Positions 24,860 through 32,703 of a stretch of 40,816 nt of DNA are shown here, in pieces. This DNA comes from Anaerolineae bacterium. GTDB lineage: Bacteria > Chloroflexota > Anaerolineae > UBA1429. Each line of letters opens with the position of its first letter. Positions within the stretch are counted from its first letter, which is position 1. The notes under the pieces were generated by a model that ran no database searches, was not told the DNA's origin, and saw nothing but the letters and a program-made list of their open reading frames with translations. The position numbers and the translations under genes are program-made. The stretch is from the NCBI GenBank assembly GCA_007132185.1, contig SLPC01000019.1:1-40816 (forward strand), in the 5' to 3' direction.

Positions 24860-25075
24860 TAGGTGCTGTCTGGCTCGTCAAGACGGATATCTTCGAGTTG
24901 ATTGGCGTTATGTCAATCCTCCTCTAATCCATTTGGATGATCGCTGATCAGGCCAAAAGTCAACAGCTTGCCCGTATTTGACTTGGCTCTGACTCGGAAT
25001 CCGCTGTCGAGTTTGGCTGTACCAGTAAGACGACTTGACTAGCTCTGGCAAACTACCGGCATTGGAGGAACTATT

Positions 25076-25915
25076 ATGCACAAAAGGCGCGCTATGTGGG
25101 CTATGATTGTCCTGGCTCTGCTGCTGAGTGGAGTCACCTTTACCGTCCTGGCAGAACAGGTGTTGAACAGCTCTGAGGAGGGCCCGGCACGCCCCTTGAC
25201 AGTCGTTGTGGGCGAGAATGAGCCGGATATGGATAGCCGTCTCGCTCCAGTGACAGAGGCGGTTGCCGAGCCGAGACCGCTCAGTGAGCAGGAGGCCGTC
25301 GAGGGGCTACGTATGGCGGCGCTCGAAGAGGATGCTCCCGACCTGGATGGTTACACAGGTCCTCGCAGGCAGGCTCCCGTCGAGATATTCTCCGAGCCGG
25401 AGGGAGCTGAGCGTGGCGATTGGAGTGAGTTCTTCCTGGAGCCGCAGCCCGATCAGGATGCAGGTGCCCTTGAGCAGAATGACGTAGGAGCTGCCTGGTC
25501 GGCCTTTCGCTACGAGTATGTGGCGGGTGCTACCTTTACGCCGCGAACGAGCGTCGTGGAGTGGAGGTATCCGGGAGGCGGCTGCATCTATGCGACCAGC
25601 AACCCTCTTCAGATCTTGAATTTGCCGCTCAGCCTGCCCCAGGGCAGCCGCATCGACTATTTGCGGATCTTTTTCTACGACACGAGCGCTGACCAATCGG
25701 ATGCCTGGATCACGATCTATGATGGGGCGGGTGGCTTTACGGATCTCACCCATGTGGCATCTACAGGCACGGCAGGGTATGGAACCGCTCTTAGCCCGTT
25801 TGTGGGGCATGTCGTCAACAATGCCAACCAGTCGTATGTGCTCAACTGGCGGCCCAACGTAGCAGGCTCCAGTATGCAGCTCTGCGGACTGCGCGTGGCG
25901 TATCGGCTGCCATGA
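25076..25915 (+). CDS. Secreted protein with acidic spacer and duplicated beta-rich domain
   Basis: The 279-residue protein starts with a signal peptide (MHKRRAMWAMIVLALLLSGVTFTVLAEQ) cleaved near residue 26. Residues about 30-138 are acidic and proline-rich, probably disordered. From residue 140 to the end is a compact beta-rich domain whose closest copy is in the next gene (about 94% identical there). Two cysteines flank it, in GGGCIY and QLCGLR, and could form a disulfide. I recognise no named family. The protein is exported, and the role is unknown. GGAGGA lies upstream of the ATG. The stop comes right after the domain, without the tail seen in the second copy. Confidence 0.75.
   Translation: MHKRRAMWAMIVLALLLSGVTFTVLAEQVLNSSEEGPARPLTVVVGENEPDMDSRLAPVTEAVAEPRPLSEQEAVEGLRMAALEEDAPDLDGYTGPRRQAPVEIFSEPEGAERGDWSEFFLEPQPDQDAGALEQNDVGAAWSAFRYEYVAGATFTPRTSVVEWRYPGGGCIYATSNPLQILNLPLSLPQGSRIDYLRIFFYDTSADQSDAWITIYDGAGGFTDLTHVASTGTAGYGTALSPFVGHVVNNANQSYVLNWRPNVAGSSMQLCGLRVAYRLP
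25495..25911 (+). repeat. Direct repeat copy 1 (417 bp, secreted domain)
   Basis: This segment is repeated at 26076-26492 with a constant offset of 581 bp and no insertions or deletions. By eye I count about 16 mismatches in 417 bases, roughly 96% identity. The changes are partly silent. The repeat covers only the shared domain, not the signal peptides or acidic spacer. Confidence 0.9.
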
Positions 25916-25947
25916 CAGGCGAATTGCGATAGGAATAAGGAGGTCTT

Positions 25948-26532
25948 ATGAACATGCGCAAATACCGTCTGGCATGGATCGTCACTGGCCTGTTGATCGC
26001 TTTTGCTCTGCTCGGGCAGTCCGCGATCGCAGAGCCCACGTCGGCACCGGCAGCTGCTACGGTCGCCGGAGGATACTGGTCGACTTTTCGCTACGAGTAT
26101 GTGGCGGGTGCTACCTTTACGCCGCGAACGAGCGTCGTGGAGTGGAGGTATCCGGGAGGCGGCTGCATCTATGCGGCCAGCAACCCTCTTCAGATCTTGA
26201 ACGTGCCGCTCAGCCTGCCCCAGGGCAGCCGCATCGACTATTTGCGGATCTTTTTCTACGACACGAGCGCCGACCAATCGAATGCCTGGATCACGATCTA
26301 TGATGGGGCGGGTGGCTTTACCGATCTCACCCATGTGGCATCTACAGGCACGGCAGGGTATGGAACCGCTCTTAGCCCGTTTGTGGGGCATATCGTCGAC
26401 AATGCCAGCCACTCGTATGTGCTCAACTGGCAGCCCAACGTAGCAGGCTCCAGCATGCAGCTCTGCGGGCTGCGGGTGGCGTATCGGCTGCCGTTTGATG
26501 GCACATTCCTGCCCATTGTGACCAAGAGATAG
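25948..26532 (+). CDS. Secreted protein, second copy of the beta-rich domain
   Basis: The 194-residue protein starts with a signal peptide ([30 protein letters not shown]), a short Ala/Pro/Thr spacer, and the same domain from residue 43. The two cysteines (GGGCIY, QLCGLR) are conserved. Unlike the first copy it continues past the domain with [13 protein letters not shown], a hydrophobic-plus-basic end like tails I remember on Chloroflexi secreted proteins. The acidic spacer of copy 1 is absent. AAGGAGG precedes the ATG, and only 32 bp separates it from the first copy's stop. The two are clearly a recent tandem duplication. Function unknown. Confidence 0.75.
   Translation: MNMRKYRLAWIVTGLLIAFALLGQSAIAEPTSAPAAATVAGGYWSTFRYEYVAGATFTPRTSVVEWRYPGGGCIYAASNPLQILNVPLSLPQGSRIDYLRIFFYDTSADQSNAWITIYDGAGGFTDLTHVASTGTAGYGTALSPFVGHIVDNASHSYVLNWQPNVAGSSMQLCGLRVAYRLPFDGTFLPIVTKR
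26076..26492 (+). repeat. Direct repeat copy 2 (417 bp, secreted domain)
   Basis: Second copy of the segment at 25495-25911, offset 581 bp, about 16 mismatches and no gaps. Recombination between the copies would delete one 581-bp unit and fuse the first gene's signal peptide and spacer to the second gene's tail. Confidence 0.9.
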
Positions 26533-26635
26533 CGCGGCGTGAGGCTAGCCCTGTAGGGCCGAGCGTCCAATCGTCCGTCGCGTATCTTGGCCTGTGTAAC
26601 AGCTTTTGTCAGGCCGAGATCGAGGGAAATCAAGA

Positions 26636-26670
26636 ACCGCACAATTCGCCACTCGCGCGAATTGTGCGGT
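26636..26670 (-). terminator. Terminator hairpin of tRNA-Pro
   Basis: A perfect 14-bp stem (26636-26649 with 26657-26670) encloses a 7-base loop. On the minus strand it lies six bases after the encoded CCA and is followed by TTCTTGATTT, a moderate U-run. It therefore ends the tRNA transcript. Confidence 0.7.
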
Positions 26671-26671
26671 G

Positions 26672-26752
<81 letters not shown>

Positions 26753-26763
26753 ACAACGCATCC

Positions 26764-26792
26764 AGTATAGTCTGAATGGGGGCAATAGGCAA
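26764..26792 (-). promoter_or_regulatory. Promoter of tRNA-Pro
   Basis: On the minus strand TTGCCT (26787-26792), 17 bases and TATACT (26764-26769) lie just ahead of the tRNA 5' end at 26752. The boxes are the same as those of the FGGY-kinase promoter at 29613-29641. Confidence 0.65.
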
Positions 26793-26816
26793 ATCAGGGC
26801 CGCCCTCCCCAACAGC

Positions 26817-27674
26817 CTATTTGCGTGCTATGAGCCCTAGCCCATCGTGCAAGTGTATTCTCAGTCGATCTGAGAGTGCCAAGATGCTTCGTTTCAGTCG
26901 GCTACTGCCCGGCAGCGAAAAAAGAGTCAAAGGCTCGAGCCCAAAGCGTTCCAGCAGGCGAGCAAGGGTATGTCGATCAAAGAAGGTCAAGTGACTCAGA
27001 GGCTCATAGTGGCGCCAACTAGCACCGCGTAGCATGGCGCCCAGGCTGCCCACATTGGGCACATGTATGACCAATAGCCCCCCGGCCCGGAGCAGCCGCG
27101 TACATGCGGCTACCATCTCATCGGGGGCCTCCACATGCTCCAGCACATTCACAAGAGATATCACAGCAAAGGATCCCGGGTCAAGATCGGCGTCTTGCAG
27201 ATGGATCACCTGTATGGGCGGACTTGCCCGTTCCAGCCCCAGAGCAGCGACGAGCTCGGCATCGATGTCGATCCCGAGTGCCTCCCAGCCACTGGCCTGA
27301 GCCTGGCTGACCAAGAGCCCGTCTCCGGCGCCCACGTCCAGCCAGCTTCCCCTCTTTTTCAGGAGCCGTTGCACAAGGCGCAAGAGATGCGTGTTGCCGA
27401 CCTGGCGAGAGGATCGCGTCTGATCGAAATAGTCCAGATCATAGTCCAGCGTATGGGCGCGGCTCCCGATGGGCCACACGATCACGGGATGCACGTACTG
27501 CAACCCACACGTGCGGCAGCGGACGATCTGCTCGGCAGTGGTCACAGGCTGCACCTGCCCGTTCACAGAGCCGGTGAGCCTCTCCGGATCCCGGATCTCG
27601 TGTAGCACGTCCCTTGCGCTAGAGCCACACACGCAGCATGGGCGTGCCACATGAGGCAGCGTGAGGCTAGCCAT
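26817..27674 (-). CDS. Class I SAM-dependent methyltransferase with zinc-ribbon-like N-terminus
   Basis: The 285-residue enzyme opens with a four-cysteine zinc-binding element split as CCVCGS and CRTCGLQYV, then a methyltransferase core: [15 protein letters not shown] (motif I), LGIDID (acidic end of strand 2), [11 protein letters not shown] (motif II region) and [17 protein letters not shown] (motif III). This layout is common in methyltransferases of surface-glycan loci. It sits behind two GT2 genes on the same strand. The ATG at 27674 gives an 8-bp overlap with the upstream gene; a GTG at 27686 is an alternative with equally weak ribosome site. It probably modifies a sugar acceptor of the neighbouring transferases. 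Confidence 0.83.
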   Translation of the reverse strand: MASLTLPHVARPCCVCGSSARDVLHEIRDPERLTGSVNGQVQPVTTAEQIVRCRTCGLQYVHPVIVWPIGSRAHTLDYDLDYFDQTRSSRQVGNTHLLRLVQRLLKKRGSWLDVGAGDGLLVSQAQASGWEALGIDIDAELVAALGLERASPPIQVIHLQDADLDPGSFAVISLVNVLEHVEAPDEMVAACTRLLRAGGLLVIHVPNVGSLGAMLRGASWRHYEPLSHLTFFDRHTLARLLERFGLEPLTLFSLPGSSRLKRSILALSDRLRIHLHDGLGLIARK

Positions 27675-28611
27675 GGCGGCCGTCACCGTTGCGTAGCGAG
27701 TCGAGCAAGCCGTCCCACTGCGCGCGCGCTAGAACATGGGAGCCTTTCGCTGCATAGGCCAACCCGCGCAGCCCTTCCTGTCCCAATAATAGTAGCGCCG
27801 CCAAGGCCTTGGATACGCCCTGTGTATGTGCCATATAAAAGCGCCATCGGTTCCGCACCCGATGGTATCGGTTGGGGGCAGGTATTGTGGCGGCCGTACG
27901 CCCCACCAGGTGCCACATGTGTGCTTGAGGATCGATGAGAATTCGATAGCCTTCATGGTTGATCCGCTCACACAGATCGGCGTCCTCATAATACATGCGA
28001 TAGCGTGGGTCAAAGAGCCCAACTCGTTCCAGAACGGTCCGCGAGAGGAGCATGGCACATCCGGTGGCGTAGTCTATGTCAATGGGCTCTTCCGAGCGAC
28101 CCATCTCGTACCCCGTTTGCCCCAACTGATGGGCAAACGGCCAAAAACGGCGCCGGCGCCCGCCCGCGTTCCACACGCGCGTCGGTTCACTGGCGTAATA
28201 GACAAGGGGAGCCACGGCGCCGACCTCGAGGTTCGACTGAGCAGTGTGCACAAGGCGCGTCACCATGTCCGGCGCGACAAAGGTGTCATTATTTAGGATC
28301 AGGAGCCAATCCGCACCCTGCTCCAGTGCGCAGGTGAGGCCAGCGTTCATGCCGCCTCCATAGAGTCGGTTCTCGGGCAGAGTCAGGAGCTTGACTCGAC
28401 GATCGAGATGTCGCTCGAGCTCCACAGCCGAGTCATCGGCCGAACCATTATCGACAACGAGGACCTGCAGATCGCCATAGTCCGAGTCAAGCAAAGAGAG
28501 CACGCACTGTACCGTCTCTCGCCAGAGACGATAGTGAAGGACGATGGCCCAAACGGTACCTTGGGCAAGCGTCACCATCCCGGATTCATCCAATGCTGTC
28601 CTTTGATACAT
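27667..28611 (-). CDS. GT2-family glycosyltransferase (rhamnosyltransferase-like)
   Basis: The 314-residue enzyme is a GT-A inverting transferase. Key blocks are AIVLHYRLWRETVQCVLSL, VVDNGSADDSAVEL (nucleotide contact), NRLYGGGMNAGL, ILNNDTFVAPDMV with the metal-binding Asp, and the acceptor helix LFDPRYRMYYEDADLCERI, whose ED pair holds the catalytic base. This pattern is typical of rhamnosyl- or similar transferases that act on lipid-linked glycans. No transmembrane segment is clear. The start ATG lacks a good ribosome site; an internal ATG twelve codons on is possible. It starts 6 bp after the upstream GT2 gene and overlaps the methyltransferase, so the trio is one operon. Confidence 0.86.
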   Translation of the reverse strand: MYQRTALDESGMVTLAQGTVWAIVLHYRLWRETVQCVLSLLDSDYGDLQVLVVDNGSADDSAVELERHLDRRVKLLTLPENRLYGGGMNAGLTCALEQGADWLLILNNDTFVAPDMVTRLVHTAQSNLEVGAVAPLVYYASEPTRVWNAGGRRRRFWPFAHQLGQTGYEMGRSEEPIDIDYATGCAMLLSRTVLERVGLFDPRYRMYYEDADLCERINHEGYRILIDPQAHMWHLVGRTAATIPAPNRYHRVRNRWRFYMAHTQGVSKALAALLLLGQEGLRGLAYAAKGSHVLARAQWDGLLDSLRNGDGRHG

Positions 28612-28617
28612 TGAGGA

Positions 28618-29505
28618 TCACTCCCGCAGCCGTCCTGCCTTGACGATCAGATCAGCCAGCAGGCCGATGGCTCCTAGCTGGATGCTGGCCAGGATGATGA
28701 TCACCGTAGAAGCTGGCACATAAAAAGTAAGGCCAAACCGAAAGAAATCGGTAAAGAACTTTAATATACCAATAAGAAAGAGGACAATCGTCAATGGCAA
28801 AAAGATCCGCAGAGGATTGAAATACATAATAGTTCGCACAACCAGCGTGAGATAGTTGTACGTGTCGCGGATCGGGTGAAAGGTAGAGCGGCCGATGCGC
28901 TGGTGATAGCTGATAGGGATCCAGGTCACCCGGTGGCCGCTGCTAATCATCGCCATCGTGATCGTGCTTACCCATGAGTGGCTATTGGGCAGAATGGGAA
29001 TGAATCGCAGGATCTGCTCGCGCTTCATGGCCCGCAATCCCGAGTTCAGATCGGGGATGTCATACTCTACCATATAGGACGCCAGCCGCCGGATAAAGTC
29101 CTTGGCCGGCCGCCTGAGCCACGCCACCGTACCTGCCTCTCGCGTTCGTGCACCGATCACCATGTCGGCCGTAGCCAACTCCTCCAGTAGCTCCGGGATC
29201 GCGTCGGCCGGATAGGTCCCATCGGCATCGATCATTACAACCATCTCACCGCGGGCCTCCCGCACACCTGTGGTGCGAGCGGCGCCCGTGCCGCGGTTTC
29301 GTCCGTGGGAAAAGGTGCGAACGTTCTCACGCGTATTACAGAGTTCCACCGTCCGATCGGTCGAACCATCGTCCACCACGACGATCTCGTAGGTCCTATC
29401 GAGGGGCTCTAGGGCTGCGCTCACGTCCGTCAGAACAGGGAGGATTGCCTCTTCTTCGTTGTAGGCAGGAATCACCACGCTTACGGCGACAGAGTCGGTT
29501 GTCAT
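28618..29505 (-). CDS. GT2-family polyprenyl-phosphate glycosyltransferase (DPM1/GtrB-like)
   Basis: The 295-residue protein resembles dolichol/undecaprenyl-phosphate mannosyl- or glucosyltransferases. VSVVIPAYNEEEAI, VVDDGSTDRT, MVVMIDADGTYPADAIPELL (metal-binding DAD) and IGARTREAG are present, along with DLNSGLRAM and PISYHQRIGRS, typical of the DPM1/GtrB branch. Two C-terminal membrane helices (about 228-255 and 262-290) match GtrB. It would charge polyprenyl phosphate with a sugar for use outside the membrane by a GT-C enzyme, possibly the one at 17509. Its promoter is at 29556-29583, and it heads the minus-strand operon. Confidence 0.87.
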   Translation of the reverse strand: MTTDSVAVSVVIPAYNEEEAILPVLTDVSAALEPLDRTYEIVVVDDGSTDRTVELCNTRENVRTFSHGRNRGTGAARTTGVREARGEMVVMIDADGTYPADAIPELLEELATADMVIGARTREAGTVAWLRRPAKDFIRRLASYMVEYDIPDLNSGLRAMKREQILRFIPILPNSHSWVSTITMAMISSGHRVTWIPISYHQRIGRSTFHPIRDTYNYLTLVVRTIMYFNPLRIFLPLTIVLFLIGILKFFTDFFRFGLTFYVPASTVIIILASIQLGAIGLLADLIVKAGRLRE

Positions 29506-29555
29506 CTCCAGCTTTCCGGCAACGAATCAGTATTGTGTGCTCGCTGCTCACACGG

Positions 29556-29583
29556 ATTATATGCCAAGCGGCCATATGGGCAA
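29556..29583 (-). promoter_or_regulatory. Promoter of the GT2-GT2-methyltransferase operon
   Basis: On the minus strand a perfect TATAAT -10 (29556-29561) is preceded, after 16 bases, by TTGCCC (29578-29583). The start would be about 45 bases upstream of the ATG at 29505. The divergent kinase promoter lies about 30 bases away. Confidence 0.55.
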
Positions 29584-29612
29584 AGGCCTGTGCCTGGCAG
29601 ATCATCGGGGCA

Positions 29613-29641
29613 TTGCCTTGTATGGCGGCCCCGATTATACT
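29613..29641 (+). promoter_or_regulatory. Promoter of the FGGY-kinase gene
   Basis: TTGCCT (29613-29618), 17 bases, TATACT (29636-29641). The start near 29648 leaves a leader of about 25 bases with AAGGACAGG as ribosome site before the ATG at 29673. Confidence 0.65.
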
Positions 29642-29672
29642 CGACCTGTACTGCATCACGAAGGACAGGTTT

Positions 29673-31127
29673 ATGAGCATCTATGTCGGCCTGGACGTGG
29701 GCACCACCAGCTTGAGCGCCCTGGCCCTTGACACAGAGTCAGGGCGTGTGGTCGCGCAGACATCATTGGACAACGATGCGGCTTTGACACGCATGGGACC
29801 GTTGGGCCAGCTCTATGCCGAGTTGGATCTTGAGCAGTTGGCCCAGTCCCTTGTAGCGCTGCTGGAGCAGCTAGCGCAGCGCCTGCCCGATCCCGCTGCC
29901 GTGCGAGCCATCGGCGTCACCGGCCAGCAACACGGGCTGGCGCTCTTTGCCCGGGACCTGACGCCCCTGGGCACTGCCATCACCTGGCAGGACCAGCGGA
30001 TTCTGGAGCCCACAGGTGTCGGGAACGAAACCTACCTGGACGCACTGATACGCGAGGCGGGTGGTCGACAGGCCTTTGCAAACATGGGCTGCCTGCCCGC
30101 CCCTGGGTTCATGGGCGTCAACTTCTACTGGTTGGCCCAGCGCGGCCATCTCCCAGTGGAAGCCGCCTATGCCTGCCTGATCCCCGATGCCGCTGTCGCA
30201 CTGCTGACGCGGACGCCCCCTTGCACCGATCCCACAGATGCCGGAAGCTCCGGGCTGTTCGACATCGTCCGGTGCGACTGGGACTGGGAGCTCATCGAGC
30301 GACTGGGTCTCCCCAGCAAGCTTTTTGTGCCGGTACGGCCTGCAGGCTCGGTGCACGCAGACCTGGCGCCGTACGCTGCCCGGCGCACGGGTCTCGGCAA
30401 CGTGCCGGTATGCGTAGGCGCGGGAGATAACCAGGCCAGCTTCCTCGGCTCGGTGCGTGATCCTCAATGCTGCTTGCTGGTCAATATGGGCACGGCGGGC
30501 CAGGTCTCGGCCATGATCAGCGAGTTCCAGCGTATTCCCGAGGTAGAGACGCGAGCCTTTTTTGGCGGAGGCTACCTACTGGTAGGCGCGGGTCTCTACG
30601 GCGGCCGAGCCTATGCCTATCTGCGCAACTTTTTCCGCGAGGTGGGCGCGGCCTTTTGGGATGGGGATCCCTCGGCAGAGCTATACGACACCATGAACGA
30701 GTTGGCGGCGCAGGTACCCCCCGGCTGCGATGGCTTGCGCTGCGAGCCTCTCTTTACTGGCACGCGCAGTAACCCTAACCTGCGCGCCAGCTTTACCGGC
30801 ATTGGCCCAACGAACCTGCGGCCAGGCCACTTTGCTCGGGCCATTCTCGAGGGGCTGGGCGAAGGATTGCACACTCTGTATCGAGAGATGCTGCCCGCCA
30901 TCGGTGAACGAGAAACCCTCGTGGGGGCGGGCAATGCCATCGTCCGCAATCCGCTCATGGCCGAGATCATCGCCCAGCGCTTTGGCCGGGATCTGCACGT
31001 GGCCGCACATGTTGAGGCGGCGGCGATGGGGGCGGCGCTGCTGGCCTGCGCCGGCGTTGGCGAAAAAAGTCTGGCGGAGGTCTCTCAGTTGGTGTCGTAC
31101 GATCGAACCGTGCCTGTACAGGAATAG
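29673..31127 (+). CDS. FGGY-family carbohydrate kinase (sedoheptulokinase/xylulokinase-like)
   Basis: The 484-residue kinase phosphorylates a sugar or polyol with ATP. It has the two actin-like domains of the FGGY family: GLDVGTTSLSALALD (phosphate 1 loop), IGVTGQQHGLALF (substrate contact), GAGDNQASFLGSV and VNMGTAGQVSA in the second half, LLVGAGLYGGRAYAY, and a final VGAGNAIVRNPLMAEI (adenosine loop). The GDNQASFLG...LVNMGTAGQVS block recalls sedoheptulokinase and may favour that over xylulose. It is cytoplasmic. The ATG follows AAGGACAGG, and the promoter lies 32 bases upstream. Photolyase follows after 17 bp. Substrate is not fixed by the sequence. Confidence 0.85.
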   Translation: MSIYVGLDVGTTSLSALALDTESGRVVAQTSLDNDAALTRMGPLGQLYAELDLEQLAQSLVALLEQLAQRLPDPAAVRAIGVTGQQHGLALFARDLTPLGTAITWQDQRILEPTGVGNETYLDALIREAGGRQAFANMGCLPAPGFMGVNFYWLAQRGHLPVEAAYACLIPDAAVALLTRTPPCTDPTDAGSSGLFDIVRCDWDWELIERLGLPSKLFVPVRPAGSVHADLAPYAARRTGLGNVPVCVGAGDNQASFLGSVRDPQCCLLVNMGTAGQVSAMISEFQRIPEVETRAFFGGGYLLVGAGLYGGRAYAYLRNFFREVGAAFWDGDPSAELYDTMNELAAQVPPGCDGLRCEPLFTGTRSNPNLRASFTGIGPTNLRPGHFARAILEGLGEGLHTLYREMLPAIGERETLVGAGNAIVRNPLMAEIIAQRFGRDLHVAAHVEAAAMGAALLACAGVGEKSLAEVSQLVSYDRTVPVQE

Positions 31128-31144
31128 ACCGGGATCGGGGGGGC

Positions 31145-32521
31145 ATGACGGTAGACAGCGCGCGGGTGAACCGCCTCAATAACCAGGGCCTGCAGAGCGG
31201 AGACTATGTCATCTACTGGATGCAGGCCAGCCAAAGAGTCGAGGGCAATGATGCCCTGTCCTTTGCCATTGGGCGGGCCAACGAGCTCCGGCGTCCCCTG
31301 GTGGTCGCCGTGGCGCTGGTGAACCGGTACCTGGGAGCGGGAGCGCGGCACTATCGCTTTATGCTGCAGGGGCTTGCCCAGGTTGCCGAGCGCTTGCGGG
31401 AGCGCAGGATCGCCTTTGTATTGCGAGAGTCATCGCCGGAGGAGCTCATCCTCACGTTGGGTCGCAGAGCCTGCTGTGTGATTGCCGATCGAGGCTACCT
31501 GCGCCATCAGGTGGCCTGGTACCGGCAACTCGCCGAGCAATTGCCCTGTCCCTTGATCCAGGTCGAGGCCAATGTCGTGGTGCCTGTCGAGGTGGCTTCT
31601 CCCAAGGAAGAGTATGCGGCGCGTACCTTTCGCCCCAAGGTTCAGCAGCATCTGGGCCGGTTCTTGAGCCTGGCGACCCAGCCAGAGACCCGATGTCCCG
31701 CTTCCGGGCTGGACCTGATGACACTGGATGCCTCTGAGACCGATAGCTTGCTCCAGTCGTTGGGAATGGATCCTCTGGAAGAACTACCGCGCCTGATCCT
31801 GCAAGGCGGCGAGCACGAGGCGCGACGTCTCCTGGAAGAGTTTGTCGAACACAGGCTACCCCAGTATGACAAGAGTCGAAATGACCCCTCCCTTGATGCT
31901 GTTTCGCACATGAGCCCGTATCTGCACTTTGGGCAGATTTCGCCCATCGAGATCGCGGTGCGCGTCCAAACAACAGGGCTGCCCTCTATAGACGCGTACC
32001 TGGAAGAGCTGATTGTCCGCCGAGAGCTGGCCATCAACATGGTGCACTATAACGCCCAATACGATTCCCTGGCGGTACTCCCAAACTGGGCCCAGACGAC
32101 GCTGGCAGAACATGCCCGCGATCAGCGACCCGTCCTCTATACACGGGACGAGCTAGAGGCAGCGCGCACCCATGATCCCTATTGGAACGCTGCCCAGCGG
32201 GAGATGCTCCTGACCGGCAAAATGCATGGCTATATGCGGATGTACTGGGGCAAAAAGATTCTCGAGTGGAGCCCCGACGCTGCCACGGCCATGTCCTGGA
32301 TGATCTACCTGAACGATGCCTACGAGCTCGACGGACGCGATCCCAATGGCTATGCGGGCGTGGCGTGGGGTCTGGGCAAACATGATCAGGCCTGGCGCGA
32401 GCGTCCCATTTTCGGCAAGGTGCGCTACATGAATGCCAGAGGGCTAGAGCGCAAGTATGATATGGATGCCTATGTGCAACGGATCGATGCGCTGGAGATT
32501 GGCGCCCAAGGGAAGGCCTAA
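31145..32521 (+). CDS. Class II deoxyribodipyrimidine photolyase
   Basis: The 458-residue flavoprotein repairs cyclobutane pyrimidine dimers in DNA using light and reduced FAD. The N-terminal alpha/beta domain (GDYVIYWMQASQRVEGNDAL) can bind an antenna. The C-terminal FAD domain has the class II signature: MHGYMRMYWGKKILEWS, the GRDPNGYAGVAWGLGKHDQAWRERPIFGKVRYM region and NDAYELDG. The tryptophan-rich electron path of class II enzymes (W in YWGKKILEW and VAWG) is at least partly visible. At 458 residues it has normal length. It lies 17 bp after the kinase gene and probably shares its promoter. The two jobs are unrelated, so this may be a loose operon. Confidence 0.95.
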   Translation: MTVDSARVNRLNNQGLQSGDYVIYWMQASQRVEGNDALSFAIGRANELRRPLVVAVALVNRYLGAGARHYRFMLQGLAQVAERLRERRIAFVLRESSPEELILTLGRRACCVIADRGYLRHQVAWYRQLAEQLPCPLIQVEANVVVPVEVASPKEEYAARTFRPKVQQHLGRFLSLATQPETRCPASGLDLMTLDASETDSLLQSLGMDPLEELPRLILQGGEHEARRLLEEFVEHRLPQYDKSRNDPSLDAVSHMSPYLHFGQISPIEIAVRVQTTGLPSIDAYLEELIVRRELAINMVHYNAQYDSLAVLPNWAQTTLAEHARDQRPVLYTRDELEAARTHDPYWNAAQREMLLTGKMHGYMRMYWGKKILEWSPDAATAMSWMIYLNDAYELDGRDPNGYAGVAWGLGKHDQAWRERPIFGKVRYMNARGLERKYDMDAYVQRIDALEIGAQGKA

Positions 32522-32546
32522 TCGCTGAGAAACCCGGCATGCATCA

Positions 32547-32575
32547 TTGACACAACTCTCTTCCAGGGTTATACT
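32547..32575 (+). promoter_or_regulatory. Consensus sigma70 promoter ahead of the SWIM gene
   Basis: TTGACA (32547-32552), exactly 17 bases, and TATACT (32570-32575). It is the closest to consensus in the window. Transcription would start near 32582, giving a structured leader of about 120 bases before the ATG at 32704. Confidence 0.75.
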
Positions 32576-32581
32576 CTAGCC

Positions 32582-32686
32582 ATCACTAGGCTCACAGAGC
32601 CGAGGAGAACCGTGAATTGATAACCGCACGGAACGCCAACCAAGTGTGTTCGTGACACCAGTCACTTTGTGCCTGGTGTCTTTTCT
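32582..32686 (+). ncRNA. Candidate structured leader RNA or small RNA (about 100 nt)
   Basis: The interval between the predicted start and the terminator U-run folds into three hairpins by eye: 32589-32601 (GGCTC/GAGCC), a bulged CACGGAAC/GTTCGTG pair, and the terminator at 32654-32680. CCGTG (32610-32614) can instead pair with the CACGG of the second stem, so alternatives compete. A 12-codon ORF from TTG 32617 to TGA 32653-32655, preceded by GAGGAG, ends at the terminator base. It matches no riboswitch family I know. Whether it is an attenuator or free RNA is not decided. Confidence 0.4.
32654..32684 (+). terminator. Intrinsic terminator or attenuator in front of the SWIM gene
   Basis: GACACCAG (32654-32661) pairs with CTGGTGTC (32673-32680); inside, after one mismatch, CAC pairs with GTG around a TTT loop. 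A TTTT tract follows at 32681-32684. It lies between the promoter at 32547 and the ATG at 32704, so it controls how much transcription reaches the gene. Confidence 0.75.
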
Positions 32687-32703
32687 GTTGGGAGGTATAG
32701 GCC

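Larger units (their letters stand above)
24697..25075 (+). promoter_or_regulatory. 379-bp intergenic region with TTGAC cluster
   Basis: This is the only gap above 300 bp. No coding region of note is present. Seven TTGAC or GTCAA pentamers occur at 24823, 24853, 24877, 24912, 24959, 24978 and 25035, against less than one expected by chance on both strands over about 220 bp. The first two form the arms of the dyad that covers the promoter at 24823-24852. TATCAGCCT occurs twice (24804-24812 and 24832-24840). The region is more AT-rich than its flanks, and the start of the first secreted-protein gene is at 25076. Confidence 0.55.

Noticed and set aside
24697-26600. Mobile element or phage remnant around the duplicated secreted genes
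   Set aside because: No transposase, integrase or terminal inverted repeats flank the duplication.
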